Positions 35,847 to 45,606 of a stretch of 64,000 nucleotides of DNA are shown here, in pieces. Location: the NCBI GenBank assembly GCA_947585745.1, contig CANPXF010000006.1:28782-92781 (forward strand), written 5' to 3'. The position numbers and the translations under genes were made by a program. How positions within the stretch are numbered: position 1 is the stretch's first letter; each line of letters begins with the position of its first letter. The stretch is from an uncultured Clostridia bacterium. Lineage in GTDB: Bacteria > Bacillota > Clostridia > Oscillospirales > Acutalibacteraceae. Below the pieces are notes generated by a model, which saw only the letters and a program-made list of their open reading frames with translations, made no database searches and was not told where the DNA came from.

Positions 35847-37127
35847 TTATATTGCATTAAGAGCGTTTTCTATGTCGAATATAATATCCTCAACGTCCTC
35901 TATACCTACGCTTAAACGCATCATATCGGGCGCCACTCCGCCCGCTCTGAGTTCCTCGTCGGTCATCTGGCGGTGGGTAGAGCTTGCGGGGTGGAGTATG
36001 CTTGTTCTCGCGTCCGCAACGTGGGTAACAATCGCGCAAAGCTTTAAATGTTTCATAAATTCTTCCGCAGATTTTCTTCCGCCCTTTACGCCGAACGACA
36101 AAACTCCGCAGGAGCCGTTCGGAAGATATTTTTTACCGAGCTCATAGTATTTATCCCCCTCAAGTCCGCAATACTGAACCCACGCGACCTTTTCGTGAGA
36201 GTTTAAAAACTCGGCAACCTTCTGCGCGTTTGAACAATGCTTAGGCATACGAACGTGGAGAGATTCTATTCCTAAATTCAAAAGAAAAGAGTTAAATGGA
36301 GAAGGTATACTTCCGAAATCGCGCATAAGCTGGGCAACGCATTTGTTGATATAAGCGCCTTCTATCCCGAATTTTTCGGCATAAACGATACCGTGATAGC
36401 TTTCATCGGGAGTTGTAAGCCCTGGGAATTTATCGGAATGTTCAAGCCAATTGAATTTACCGCTGTCCACAATCGCTCCGCCTACGGAGGTTGCGTGTCC
36501 GTCAAGATATTTTGTGGTTGAGTGAGTTACAATATCCGCCCCCCATTCTATCGGACGGCAGTTAACCGGAGTAGCAAAAGTATTATCAACAATAAGCGGT
36601 ATTCCGTTTTTGTGAGCTACTTTCGCGTACATCTCAATATCAAGCACGGCAAGCGCGGGGTTTGCGATAGTTTCTCCGAAAATCGCCTTGGTATTCGGTT
36701 TTACGGCGTTTTCAAGCTCCTGTTCACTGCAATCGGGACTTACAAACGTAAAATCAATTCCCATACGCTTCATTGTAACAGAGAACAGATTATACGTTCC
36801 TCCGTAAATTGCCGCGCTTGAAACGATATGGTCGCCGGCGGAGGCAATATTAAACACGGCGAAAAAGTTTGCCGCCTGTCCCGACGACAAAAGCATAGCC
36901 GCCGAGCCGCCTTCAAGCTCACAGAGTTTCTTTGCAACACAGTCTGAAGTCGGGTTAGCAAGACGCGTATAAAAATATCCGCTTTCTTCCAAATCGAAAA
37001 GCTTTCCCATAGCCTCGCTTGTATCGTACTTAAATGTTGTACTCTGAATAATAGGTAAAATTCTCGGCTCTCCCGTCTTTGGAGTATAGCCTGACTGTAC
37101 GCACTTTGTACCCTCTTTATAATTCAT
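35847..37127 (-). CDS. metY: O-acetylhomoserine sulfhydrylase / Cys-Met metabolism PLP enzyme
   Basis: A 426-residue PLP enzyme of the cystathionine-gamma family. It starts MNYKEGTKCVQSGYTPKTGE at ATG 37127, seven bases after AAAGGAG. Signatures include ESGYFYTRLANPTSDCVAKK, LLSSGQAANFFAVFN, VDNTFATPVNCRP and the PLP lysine in IVTHSTTKYLDGHATSVGG. O-acetylhomoserine aminocarboxypropyltransferase is the most likely activity; methionine gamma-lyase is the main alternative. The gene is monocistronic. No SAM riboswitch or T-box was seen in its short leader. Confidence 0.88.
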   Translation of the reverse strand: MNYKEGTKCVQSGYTPKTGEPRILPIIQSTTFKYDTSEAMGKLFDLEESGYFYTRLANPTSDCVAKKLCELEGGSAAMLLSSGQAANFFAVFNIASAGDHIVSSAAIYGGTYNLFSVTMKRMGIDFTFVSPDCSEQELENAVKPNTKAIFGETIANPALAVLDIEMYAKVAHKNGIPLIVDNTFATPVNCRPIEWGADIVTHSTTKYLDGHATSVGGAIVDSGKFNWLEHSDKFPGLTTPDESYHGIVYAEKFGIEGAYINKCVAQLMRDFGSIPSPFNSFLLNLGIESLHVRMPKHCSNAQKVAEFLNSHEKVAWVQYCGLEGDKYYELGKKYLPNGSCGVLSFGVKGGRKSAEEFMKHLKLCAIVTHVADARTSILHPASSTHRQMTDEELRAGGVAPDMMRLSVGIEDVEDIIFDIENALNAI

Positions 37128-37155
37128 TTTAAAACTCCTTTCACTAAACGAAAAT

Positions 37156-37184
37156 ATTGTATCACAAAATAAACCGAGGCGCAA
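37156..37184 (-). promoter_or_regulatory. Promoter of metY
   Basis: On the minus strand TTGCGC (37184-37179), 17 bp, TACAAT (37161-37156), about 29 bp before the start. Confidence 0.65.
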
Positions 37185-37212
37185 TACAAATATCTGAAAT
37201 ATAAATTTTCAT

Positions 37213-37250
37213 CTTAAAACTAAAGCGCAGGTGCGTTAAAACACCTGCGC
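37213..37250 (-). terminator. Terminator after the subtilase gene
   Basis: On the minus strand GCGCAGGTG, an 8-base loop, CACCTGCGC and TTTAGTTTT. Confidence 0.88.
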
Positions 37251-37286
37251 CTTCAAGCATTTTAAAATTCACTTTGTAAAGCAAAT

Positions 37287-40200
37287 TTATTTTACCTTTA
37301 CTTTAATTTTAAACGCTACTCCGTTTACTTTTAATGTGATTTTGGCTTTTCCCTTTTTTATGCCCTTAATTTTAACGTTTTTTGCGGAAGCTTTTGAGGT
37401 TATTTTCGCAACCTTTTTGTTAGAGGTTTTGTAAACATTATTAACAGAGGGAGCCTTTCCGCTGACTGTAATTTTCAGGCATTTGTTTTTCTTAACGGAA
37501 TACTGCTTAGACTTTGAAAACTTTTTGCCGTTAACTTTAATTTTCGGAGCGGATGTTACGGTTACCTTACAGCTTAATTTCTTTCCGTTTTTAAGCTTTG
37601 CGGTAACTGTCGTATTTCCCTTATTAAGAGCCGTGATTTTTCCTTTATTTACGGTTGCAACCGATTTTTTGGAGCTACTCCAGGCTGTTACCGTTTCACC
37701 TGTAACAGTAAGCTTTTTCACACCGCCCGCTTTAAGGGAAACCGATGTCGAGGACAGCTTTGGCGAAACGGGTTCGGGTACCGGCTGAGGTTCAACAGGC
37801 CGGTAATGGGAAACATTGTCGAGTTCAATCAAATATGTATTAACAGTTTGAGCTTCTTGTGAGAACATATTACTGAAAAAATTATCGCTGTTAAACATAT
37901 TGTCTTCATCGCTTGGCTCATCTGTCTTGATTTCAATTACATTAAATCCGACAAACGCGCCCGAAACTGTTGTACCGACAAGCATTGCGTAATTGAGGTT
38001 TTTCCTATAGCAGTACTCGCTCTCAATTATTTTATCGTTTTCGACGTCGTAGGTAAATGTATCTCCTAAGCCCGAAACAAACGCGCCGTTGCAGAACACA
38101 CCGTCCTTATCAATTCCGACATTTCCCGCAAAGACATTTACAGGTTGGTTAGATAAAGTTTTATGATTATAAAAATCAGTACTGTCAAGCTTTAATGAAG
38201 ATGTTTTCCATTTGGAGCCGTCAAACACAATTATCGGAGGCATTTCTCCGCTTTCTTCCGCCCCGTACATTCCTATAAGCTTATTATTGTACTGAATAAA
38301 GCTTGTATATGCTCTATTTTGCGGAAGATTATATTCTGTTTTTTCAAAAGCATTATCGGTAAAATTAAATTTATAAACGCTGTCTGTAAAGGTCAGCTCC
38401 TTAACATCCAAACCTCCCATAAGATATATATTATCATTTAACAAGGCTAAAGTTGAGCCCTCAAAACACTCGTCAGGTATTTCGCAAAGCTTTTCCGTAC
38501 GTTCCCTGTTAAGGTCGTAATATCCGAATGCCGAATCATAACCGATAATAAATTTATTATTATATGATATATAATTTACCGCAGTAAAATAAATTTTGGA
38601 TTTATAGTAAACAGCGCTATTAATGACATAATTTTCAGAGTTAAAAATGGATTTTAAATCAATTTCATACATTTCATCTGTAAAGCTGTAGCTTTGTTTA
38701 GGAGAATTTGTATTTAATACTCCGATTTTTCCATTAAATGTATCAATAAGATAAGCATTGTTTTCTGCGGGTATCATTATAGTCGTGCTTGTATCTTCGG
38801 GACTTCCGCTTACCTTCGTCGTTTTTTCCACGGACTTCTTATTTACAAGTAAAGCTTCAAGCTCATCAATGCCGTAAGCGTTTTCAACCTTTATTTTTAC
38901 ATTATATGTGCTGTATCCGTTATCCTTAATAACAAGCTTTTCGGAATTTTCACTTATAATATCAGCTTTTTTGCCGTCTACATAAACTGAAGCGACATCA
39001 TCAAACACACCTGTAATTTCAACATTGCCGTCAGTATTATATTCGGCGCCGACAATCATCGGCGGAAGCTTGTCAACATTATCGAGCGATAAAGTTTTTC
39101 CGCTTTTAACTTTTCCTTTTAGCCCGGGGATTGAACGTCCTGAATTTTTAATAATATTTATTACCCTTGAGATTGATGCGTCGGGATAAGCGTTTTCAAT
39201 AAGCGCCACCGCTCCCGTAACATAAGGGGTAGCCATTGAAGTACCTGAATAGAAATTATATTTGCCGAAATCGTCAGGAGATACATTCTGACTGCTTATT
39301 GCAAGGTCGTCAATAATAAAATCATCTGAAGCGGAAACGACAAAAACAAGCTTTCTGTCCTTAGATTTGTCATAAGAGCTGAACGAGGTATCAATTTCAT
39401 AGGTTTGGTGCGACCAGTAATTTCCGCCCTGTAAATGAAAGCTGTTATATTCAAATTCGGGTATATCCACCTTGGTTGAAATGTCGCAGTCAGCGGGAAC
39501 ATCAAAAACAAATCCCTCAGTCTCACTCGGGCTTGAGCACATAAAGCTGATGTTATAATCCTTATTTTCATCCTCAAGAGTAAAAGGAATTTCAAACGCG
39601 TAATTCGTTGATTCGTACTCCTTTTGTTCTTCTGTACTGAAGCTAAGACTTTTTCCTGACAAGCCGAAAAATTTATCTGACTTCTCAAATTTCAGAGTTT
39701 GTGAAAGATCAGGCATTGCGTCTATATTTGTTAAAATATTAGGATAACCAAAATCGGATTCTTTAAGCTCTCCGTCAAAATTCTGATAATAAGCGCAAAG
39801 CTTCTCTCTTTCACTCAAAGAATAAACAGACGGATTAAAGCAGTTGTATGAAACGGTGGACAAAATATCCGCGCCGGGAGCGGCGACGTCAACATATTTA
39901 TCACCGTAATTTGAGAAATCCGCGTAATCGCCGTTTTCATTACTTGCGCCTACAGTTATACAATAAGGACTGTCACTGCATGCGGGGAGAATAATACCAT
40001 TTTCCTGATAAAATCCCAAATCGGGGTCGTTTTGCTCATTTAAATCAGTACTCTCATTTCCCGCCGCAACACAGGTAATAACGCCCTTTGAGCCGAAATA
40101 ATTAAACATCTCGTCCAAAAACGCTTTTGATTCTTCGTTGCCGTATCCGCCGAACGAACAGTTAATAGCGCTGATTTTTGTGCCGAGTTCCAATGCTCTT

Positions 40201-41018
40201 TCAACATATTCAAAGCAAGCCATTTCCGAATCAAAAGGACCGTTACCGTCACAGTCAAGCATTTTTAGAGCCATAATTTTAACATTGCTTTTATTTATAC
40301 CGCTGATACCTGTTTTATTATCGGATTTCCCCGCGATAATTCCCGCGACGTGCGAGCCGTGGCCGTTGTCGTCTAAAGGAGTTCCGTCATCTATCATTCC
40401 GGTGAAATCCGCTCCGAATTTTCCGACAAGCTTGTTGCCGTAAGGATTTTTCCAAAGAACATCCTTAAATTCCTCGCTGTTATAATCAACGCCGGAATCT
40501 ATAATCGCAACAACCTTTTCGTCCTTTGATTCTGACGCCTTTGTCCAAATCGCATCCGCATTTACATCTATGCCCTTTGTTCCGTTTTGTTGTCCTTTAT
40601 TATCGAGCGCCCACTGATAATCACTGTATTCATCGTCAGTTATTGAGGCGGCTTTCATAATAAAATTCGGAAAAGCATATTTAATTTTGCTGTCTTTTTT
40701 TAAAGACGACACCATCTGCTTAGTCGAAAGAGTTGACGATTTAAGTACGGCTACTCTTATGTCCCCCGACTTTTTATTAAATGAATATGTATCCTTAATC
40801 TTTACTCCCTTTCCGTAAACCAAGGCCGCTTTTTGTTGTTTAGTATAGTTAGAATTTGCGCTGTTATTTAAAACAACTACAGCCTCTCCCTCAACATAAC
40901 GGGCATTTGTATTAATATCCTCAACCGCTGTAACCGTAGCCGGAACAACTGCCACGGACGCGGTTATGAGTCCTGACATTAAAAATGCCGTAAGCTTTTT
41001 AAGTAACTTTTTCATCAT
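37287..41018 (-). CDS. Large secreted S8 subtilisin-like protease with C-terminal Big2 domain
   Basis: A 1243-residue exported protease. Residues 1-32 are a signal peptide ending ATVTAVE, and a propeptide with VEGEAVVVLNN follows. The catalytic Asp is in KVVAIIDSGVDYNSEEF, the His in DDNGHGSHVAGIIAGK and the Ser in FYSGTSMATPYVTGAVAL. About 195 residues with beta-sandwich character are inserted between VDVAAPGADILSTV and the Ser motif, which are normally close together. The C-terminal half has a beta-rich, Kelch-like stretch, then a Big2 Ig-like domain (SVSLKAGGVKKLTV, WSSSKKSVATVNKGKI) and a lysine-rich tail. No sorting signal is seen, so it is secreted or held by the tail. Confidence 0.92.
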   Translation of the reverse strand: MMKKLLKKLTAFLMSGLITASVAVVPATVTAVEDINTNARYVEGEAVVVLNNSANSNYTKQQKAALVYGKGVKIKDTYSFNKKSGDIRVAVLKSSTLSTKQMVSSLKKDSKIKYAFPNFIMKAASITDDEYSDYQWALDNKGQQNGTKGIDVNADAIWTKASESKDEKVVAIIDSGVDYNSEEFKDVLWKNPYGNKLVGKFGADFTGMIDDGTPLDDNGHGSHVAGIIAGKSDNKTGISGINKSNVKIMALKMLDCDGNGPFDSEMACFEYVERALELGTKISAINCSFGGYGNEESKAFLDEMFNYFGSKGVITCVAAGNESTDLNEQNDPDLGFYQENGIILPACSDSPYCITVGASNENGDYADFSNYGDKYVDVAAPGADILSTVSYNCFNPSVYSLSEREKLCAYYQNFDGELKESDFGYPNILTNIDAMPDLSQTLKFEKSDKFFGLSGKSLSFSTEEQKEYESTNYAFEIPFTLEDENKDYNISFMCSSPSETEGFVFDVPADCDISTKVDIPEFEYNSFHLQGGNYWSHQTYEIDTSFSSYDKSKDRKLVFVVSASDDFIIDDLAISSQNVSPDDFGKYNFYSGTSMATPYVTGAVALIENAYPDASISRVINIIKNSGRSIPGLKGKVKSGKTLSLDNVDKLPPMIVGAEYNTDGNVEITGVFDDVASVYVDGKKADIISENSEKLVIKDNGYSTYNVKIKVENAYGIDELEALLVNKKSVEKTTKVSGSPEDTSTTIMIPAENNAYLIDTFNGKIGVLNTNSPKQSYSFTDEMYEIDLKSIFNSENYVINSAVYYKSKIYFTAVNYISYNNKFIIGYDSAFGYYDLNRERTEKLCEIPDECFEGSTLALLNDNIYLMGGLDVKELTFTDSVYKFNFTDNAFEKTEYNLPQNRAYTSFIQYNNKLIGMYGAEESGEMPPIIVFDGSKWKTSSLKLDSTDFYNHKTLSNQPVNVFAGNVGIDKDGVFCNGAFVSGLGDTFTYDVENDKIIESEYCYRKNLNYAMLVGTTVSGAFVGFNVIEIKTDEPSDEDNMFNSDNFFSNMFSQEAQTVNTYLIELDNVSHYRPVEPQPVPEPVSPKLSSTSVSLKAGGVKKLTVTGETVTAWSSSKKSVATVNKGKITALNKGNTTVTAKLKNGKKLSCKVTVTSAPKIKVNGKKFSKSKQYSVKKNKCLKITVSGKAPSVNNVYKTSNKKVAKITSKASAKNVKIKGIKKGKAKITLKVNGVAFKIKVKVK

Positions 41019-41047
41019 TTATTCTCCCGAGAGTTATTTTCAGTTTC

Positions 41048-41076
41048 ATTTTACCATTTTACCAAAATATTTTCAA
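41048..41076 (-). promoter_or_regulatory. Promoter of the subtilase gene
   Basis: On the minus strand TTGAAA (41076-41071), 17 bp, TAAAAT (41053-41048). Confidence 0.6.
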
Positions 41077-41196
41077 TCTAAATACCTTATAAATACAGAA
41101 AAAATTTGTTAATCGTAAAACAATTCAAGAAACTGCTAAAATTTGTCGTTTAATTTTCTTTGGTTTTACCCAAACGACATAAAGCCGATAAAGAAA

Positions 41197-41238
41197 CAGA
41201 CACATAACATTAGTATAAAACTAAACGTTATATGTCTG
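41197..41238 (-). terminator. Terminator of the pilus operon
   Basis: On the minus strand CAGACATATAACGTTTAG pairs with CTAATGTTATGTGTCTG (two irregularities), followed by TTTCTTTAT. Confidence 0.75.
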
Positions 41239-41253
41239 ATGCTTTTCATACGG

Positions 41254-41853
41254 TTATTTTTTACTGCACCTTACGGTAACTCTTGTCTGTCCGTCTAAAG
41301 TACAGGTGAACAAGGTTAAGTCCCAAATTCCGCTTTCCATTTCTTCAACCGCGGTTTTTGAAAGCAATTCTACATCCTTTACAGTATATTTAAATTCATT
41401 TCCGTCAACGTCAGTAAATATTACCAAGTCGCCCTGTCTCAGATTTTGAAGTCTGCCCAAATGCGAAGCATAATTATGCCCGCAGATAATCATATTATTA
41501 AGATATGCCGAACCCTTATATCTGCACGGCGCCGTACGCATATTTGGATAACTCCATTCTTCCATTACGGGAAGCTTAATGTCTAATACAGGCAAATCTA
41601 CAGTTCCTATATATCTGTGTCCGTCTATCACAACGACGGGCATATCCATTTTTGGATTAAGAATATAATCGGGAATTGCTTTGTCGGAATTTTTTTTAGG
41701 ATTTTCCGCCTGCTCTATTTGTTTAAGTACATTTCCCGCGGTTTCTCCCGCTCTGCTGTTGTCCCAGAGGTTAAAGCCCGTCAAAAATACAGCCGAACCC
41801 ACAAGAAATATACCTGTTGCTATTACAAAAAAACTTATTAAACGCTTACCCAT
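41254..41853 (-). CDS. Sortase (class D/E-like), last gene of the pilus operon
   Basis: A 199-residue transpeptidase with an N-terminal signal-anchor (ISFFVIATGIFLVGSAVFL). The catalytic His is in NNMIICGHNYASHLGRL and the Cys and Arg in DLTLFTCTLDGQTRVTVRC. The TLxTC context and short length fit class D/E rather than class C. It overlaps the minor-pilin gene by 8 bp. It may anchor the finished pilus, or the minor subunit, to the wall, while the class C enzyme polymerises. The class assignment is tentative. Confidence 0.8.
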   Translation of the reverse strand: MGKRLISFFVIATGIFLVGSAVFLTGFNLWDNSRAGETAGNVLKQIEQAENPKKNSDKAIPDYILNPKMDMPVVVIDGHRYIGTVDLPVLDIKLPVMEEWSYPNMRTAPCRYKGSAYLNNMIICGHNYASHLGRLQNLRQGDLVIFTDVDGNEFKYTVKDVELLSKTAVEEMESGIWDLTLFTCTLDGQTRVTVRCSKK

Positions 41854-42874
41854 TTTCTTTTTTGCTTCGTTTGCGCAAAACTATACCGATAAAAATAAAT
41901 ACAACACCTGCGCCGAGCATCACGGGAACAGGCCACCAAAGCTGTCCCGTCTGAGGAAGATTTTTATCCGCCTTCACACTATCCTTTTCGCCCGGCTCCG
42001 GACTATTCGGGTTATTCAACGCTCTATTTCCTGAAGTTTTCTTAGGATTTGAGGGGATTTTTTCTGTTGTCTTTTCAGGCGGGTTACCGATATATGAATT
42101 TGTTACGGTAAACGTTACCCCTTGCTGTTGTACGGCTACAACGTAATCCTTAACCGCGGTTTTTTCCGTAACAGTCCAATTATATGACGCGTCAAGATTT
42201 TCCCATGTATAACGCCAATTGCTCTTTTCATTTAATACAACTTCATCAAAAACATCGCCGTTCTTTAAAAGCTGTACTGTTATATTTGAAGGGCGTTTAC
42301 CCGGGTTTTTATCGTCGTCCCAGATTTTAAGCGCACGGCGTTCAACGGGCTGGGCAGAATTCCTTAACTCATATTTAGGTTCTATTGAAACGTCATAGGC
42401 AGGGTTTCCCTGAGAATCTTTTTCAGGTATTGATACCAATACAGGCTGAGGAATATACACATCGTTTCCCTCTGTAAAGGTATTTCCCGCAACCAAATAC
42501 AAGCCTGTATTTAAACCGCTGAACCTTAAACCGCCGTGTTCGTTAGTTTTATCATTTCTTAAAGGAGCGATATTATCTCTTAAAGCGTATGAATATAAAG
42601 TATTCGCAAGTATCATCATATTGTCATCGTCTAAACCATCGGGTGATGAAACAGGGTATTGCGCAAAAGCGTCAGAATATTTGTATTTTCCTGACTCGGT
42701 CTGCACAGCAACATAATAAATACTGAAATAAGCTCCGCTTAAAGATTTCTTCTCATTATGAAAATTTATGCTTAACGAACCTTCTTGTGCGGAAAATGCC
42801 GTAACAGGCAAAAGAAATATTATTGCAAAACACAACACGCAAGCGAGCAGTTTCGATAGCCTATATTTCTTCAT
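41846..42874 (-). CDS. Minor pilin / LPXTG-anchored Cna-B protein
   Basis: A 342-residue surface protein with a signal peptide (LLACVLCFAIIFLLPVTAFS). Beta-rich pilin-like domains follow, including a Cna-B type fold (RRALKIWDDDKNPGKRPSNI, NWTVTEKTAVKDYVV). After a Pro/Ser/Lys-rich stalk comes an LPQTG sorting signal, then a hydrophobic helix and a basic tail (RKRSKKENG). It is probably the basal or accessory subunit of the pilus, sitting between the two sortase genes. Confidence 0.85.
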   Translation of the reverse strand: MKKYRLSKLLACVLCFAIIFLLPVTAFSAQEGSLSINFHNEKKSLSGAYFSIYYVAVQTESGKYKYSDAFAQYPVSSPDGLDDDNMMILANTLYSYALRDNIAPLRNDKTNEHGGLRFSGLNTGLYLVAGNTFTEGNDVYIPQPVLVSIPEKDSQGNPAYDVSIEPKYELRNSAQPVERRALKIWDDDKNPGKRPSNITVQLLKNGDVFDEVVLNEKSNWRYTWENLDASYNWTVTEKTAVKDYVVAVQQQGVTFTVTNSYIGNPPEKTTEKIPSNPKKTSGNRALNNPNSPEPGEKDSVKADKNLPQTGQLWWPVPVMLGAGVVFIFIGIVLRKRSKKENG

Positions 42875-42932
42875 ATTGGGTTCTCCTTAGCTCATATATA
42901 AAATATTAAATCAAATGGATTTATTTAGTTTT

Positions 42933-43751
42933 TTACCTTCTGTTTTTTCTGCGTCGAACAGCCAGTAATATAAAAATTAAAACAATAACTATTACCGCGA
43001 TAGGAATAATTATATTTATGTTCAAAAGTTTCCATATATTTTGTTCTATGTCAGCTTTGACAGGTGTTTTAATTCGATGGCCTCTGACAAGCAGTCTGTG
43101 GGTGTTTACGCCATACGGCGTACAGGTCATCAAAGTACAGTAGTCCTTGCCCTTTTCAATTCTTAACGATTTTAAATTATCGGGTTCTACCGTCAATATC
43201 TTATCGACCTTATACGTAAGCTTTTCATTTAATACGCAAACGGTAAAGGTGTCGCCGTATTTAAGGCGGTCAATATTTGAAAAAAGCTTTGAGGAGGGTA
43301 GCCCTCTGTGCCCTGAAAAAACAGTATGCGTGCTTTTACCGCCGACAGGTAGCGACGAACCCTCTATATGACCTATTCCGCTTTGCAGTACGGCGTCGCT
43401 TACTCCGTGATATACAGGGAGGAGAATGTCAATTGATTCAATCTCTATATAGCACATAATTCCCGTTCCTGTTATATCGAGCTGGCTTTCATATTCTTTT
43501 TTTTCTTCTTCAGTCAGCACAGACAGCGTTGTAAACTTTTTTGCAAGCTCTCTATTATACTGTCTTGCGGAATTAAGAATTTGTTTATATGTATCGGAGT
43601 CAATTTCATCAACTTTACTTTGATATTCTTCAATCGTCTTTCGATATCCGAGCGAATTAAAATAATCGCTGACGGTAGGATACAAAAGCAGGGAAAGTCC
43701 TGTAATAATTACAACTATCAATATAACTGTTGACAATCGCCTTTTATTCAT
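42933..43751 (-). CDS. srtC: Class C (pilus-polymerising) sortase
   Basis: A 272-residue membrane transpeptidase. It has an N-terminal anchor (TVILIVVIITGLSLLLYPTV), catalytic His in HTVFSGHRGLPSSKLFSN, and Cys and Arg in CTLMTCTPYGVNTHRLLVRG. A second C-terminal membrane helix is followed by RRRKNRR, which is diagnostic for class C. It joins backbone pilins through isopeptide bonds. It lies directly downstream of the backbone pilin gene. Confidence 0.94.
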   Translation of the reverse strand: MNKRRLSTVILIVVIITGLSLLLYPTVSDYFNSLGYRKTIEEYQSKVDEIDSDTYKQILNSARQYNRELAKKFTTLSVLTEEEKKEYESQLDITGTGIMCYIEIESIDILLPVYHGVSDAVLQSGIGHIEGSSLPVGGKSTHTVFSGHRGLPSSKLFSNIDRLKYGDTFTVCVLNEKLTYKVDKILTVEPDNLKSLRIEKGKDYCTLMTCTPYGVNTHRLLVRGHRIKTPVKADIEQNIWKLLNINIIIPIAVIVIVLIFILLAVRRRKNRR

Positions 43752-43829
43752 ACAGAGCTCTCCTTGCCGATGTACTCATAGAGAAAAGCTTTAACCTTTT
43801 CTTCCGAGTATAAAACTCATCCTAATTTT

Positions 43830-45557
43830 TTATTCCGCTTTCTTTTTTCTGCCTGTTGCAATCAGATATACACAAGCTCCCGCTAAAAGAACACCGCCCA
43901 GTATGTAAATCGCAACTACGCCCATACCGCCTGTAAACGGTAAATTTGAAGCGCGCTGGTTTACAAGAGTGATAGGAACAATTCCTGTGGATATAATTCC
44001 GTCGCTTGTTATTTCTACGTCTGTTCTCTCTCCGTCAAGTACAGCGGAAAGCTCCTTTAATACTCCGTTTTCATCGATATTTGCAGTTATTGTAAATGTA
44101 ACGGATTTCATTGTGTTGTAGCCTGTGGGAGTTTTGCTCTCGGTTAATGTATATGTTCCTTCCTCAATACCCTCAACATTGATTTTACCCTCTGTATCAG
44201 TCGCAAGATTCGTAGCTTGGTCTAATGTTTCAACCCAGCCTTTGAGCTTTCTGTTTTCTCCGACTTTTGATGCATCGTTAAACTGAGCGTAATAGGTCTT
44301 TTCGCCCTCTGTTTTTGAGAGTACAAACTCCGCTCCATTCAAAGGTTCATTCGTATCTGACGCAAGCTTTGTAAGCGCAAGTCCAAACTCATATACATAG
44401 ACTATTTTTTCTGTGGTCTGTCCTTTACTGCTGTTGTTCGGATTGTTTGAATATTCGAGATAAACCTTATTTGGGTTTCCCGAAACGCCCGAAACAGCAT
44501 TTTCATTTACTACAGCAGTATAATTAATGATAATGCTTGACGAAGAATTAACAGCAACTTTTTCTCCGTTTTTATCAAACAGATTATGAAGATTGCTAAA
44601 TTCTACACCTAATTCTGTTTCTCCGCTTTCATTTTTATTAACGGTTACTGTGTATTGCTCCGCGGGAAGCTCTGTTTCGGTTTCACCGTTCTTTACAGAC
44701 GCTTTAAGAGATGCTTTGGTGTCCTCTTCGTCAGGATTATATACGAGAGTAAGTCCCTTGCCGATTGTATCTGTAAACTTATATGAATATGTTTTGTAGC
44801 TGTCGAAATTATCGGGAAGCAATCCTGTAAGTCTGAAATTAACCGTATCGTTAATGTTAAATGTATTGCCCTTAACAGCTTCTGAATTAACAACAATATC
44901 CTTTGTTACGTCGGGAATATCCGCCTTAATATTAACCTTTTGATTTCCGAGCACATCAAGAATAAAGCTTGACGTAACCTTATTCGCGTTTCCCGTACCC
45001 TGGCCGTCGTTTCCGACGCCCGGAATTTTATCTTCATTTTCAACAACAAGATAGTATCCCGCGTCGCTTACATTGATAACGGAGTTTTTACTGCTGTCAA
45101 GCTCAGAAACTACTCCCGCGTCGCTTTTTAAATTAGAGGATACAAGCTTAGCAAAATCCTGGAGGAAAAATGAGTCGTCCTTGTTCTTTACAAGAACATC
45201 TGAAACCTCTGCCGCCTGGTCGTTGTCGTTTACATCTCTAACGCCTTCAAATTGAGCTTTGAGAGTTGCGTCTTCCTTTAAGGCGCTGACAAGGTCAGCC
45301 GAGTTTACGCCGTTACCCCAGCTTATATCGGCAAGCTGACGGTTATCAGGCTCATCAGCGTTTAACACGCCCTTAAAGACTTGATACGCAGTAAACTGAC
45401 CTGCTGTCATATCAGGCAGGTTTTCCTTGTTGTTGATTGTGATAGAGTAGCCGGTACTGCCCTCTGCCGCCAATGCCGGCACGGCAACTGAAAGCGCCAG
45501 CATAAAAACTAACATAAGGGAAAACAACTGCTTAGTGAAAAGAACTTTCTTTTTCAT
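43830..45557 (-). CDS. Backbone pilin with isopeptide-forming domains, LPFTG
   Basis: A 575-residue major pilin. ATG 45557 follows AAAGGAG by eight bases; the frame opens at TTG 45578. It has a signal peptide (FSLMLVFMLALSVAVPALA) and a fimbrial D1 domain starting YSITINNKENLPDMTAGQF. D2 includes DTIGKGLTLVYNPDEED, and a C-terminal Cna-B domain carries the E-box YTLTESKTPTGYN. LPFTGGMGVVAIYILGG is followed by a hydrophobic helix and RKKKAE. A canonical YPK motif is not obvious; a lysine near VNIKADIPDVTKDIV could serve. Confidence 0.9.
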   Translation of the reverse strand: MKKKVLFTKQLFSLMLVFMLALSVAVPALAAEGSTGYSITINNKENLPDMTAGQFTAYQVFKGVLNADEPDNRQLADISWGNGVNSADLVSALKEDATLKAQFEGVRDVNDNDQAAEVSDVLVKNKDDSFFLQDFAKLVSSNLKSDAGVVSELDSSKNSVINVSDAGYYLVVENEDKIPGVGNDGQGTGNANKVTSSFILDVLGNQKVNIKADIPDVTKDIVVNSEAVKGNTFNINDTVNFRLTGLLPDNFDSYKTYSYKFTDTIGKGLTLVYNPDEEDTKASLKASVKNGETETELPAEQYTVTVNKNESGETELGVEFSNLHNLFDKNGEKVAVNSSSSIIINYTAVVNENAVSGVSGNPNKVYLEYSNNPNNSSKGQTTEKIVYVYEFGLALTKLASDTNEPLNGAEFVLSKTEGEKTYYAQFNDASKVGENRKLKGWVETLDQATNLATDTEGKINVEGIEEGTYTLTESKTPTGYNTMKSVTFTITANIDENGVLKELSAVLDGERTDVEITSDGIISTGIVPITLVNQRASNLPFTGGMGVVAIYILGGVLLAGACVYLIATGRKKKAE

Positions 45558-45606
45558 TCCATTATCTCCTTTTTTCAAAACTTATAAATATCATAGAAAA
45601 ACGTAT

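Noticed and set aside
36539..36544. Run of six C inside metY as another contingency tract
   Set aside because: The gene is fully open through it and six bases is not exceptional; nothing suggests switching.
39296..39688. 130-residue frame inside the subtilase insert region, as a frameshifted extra domain
   Set aside because: The main subtilase frame is open and beta-domain-like across the same bases; the alternative has no motif.
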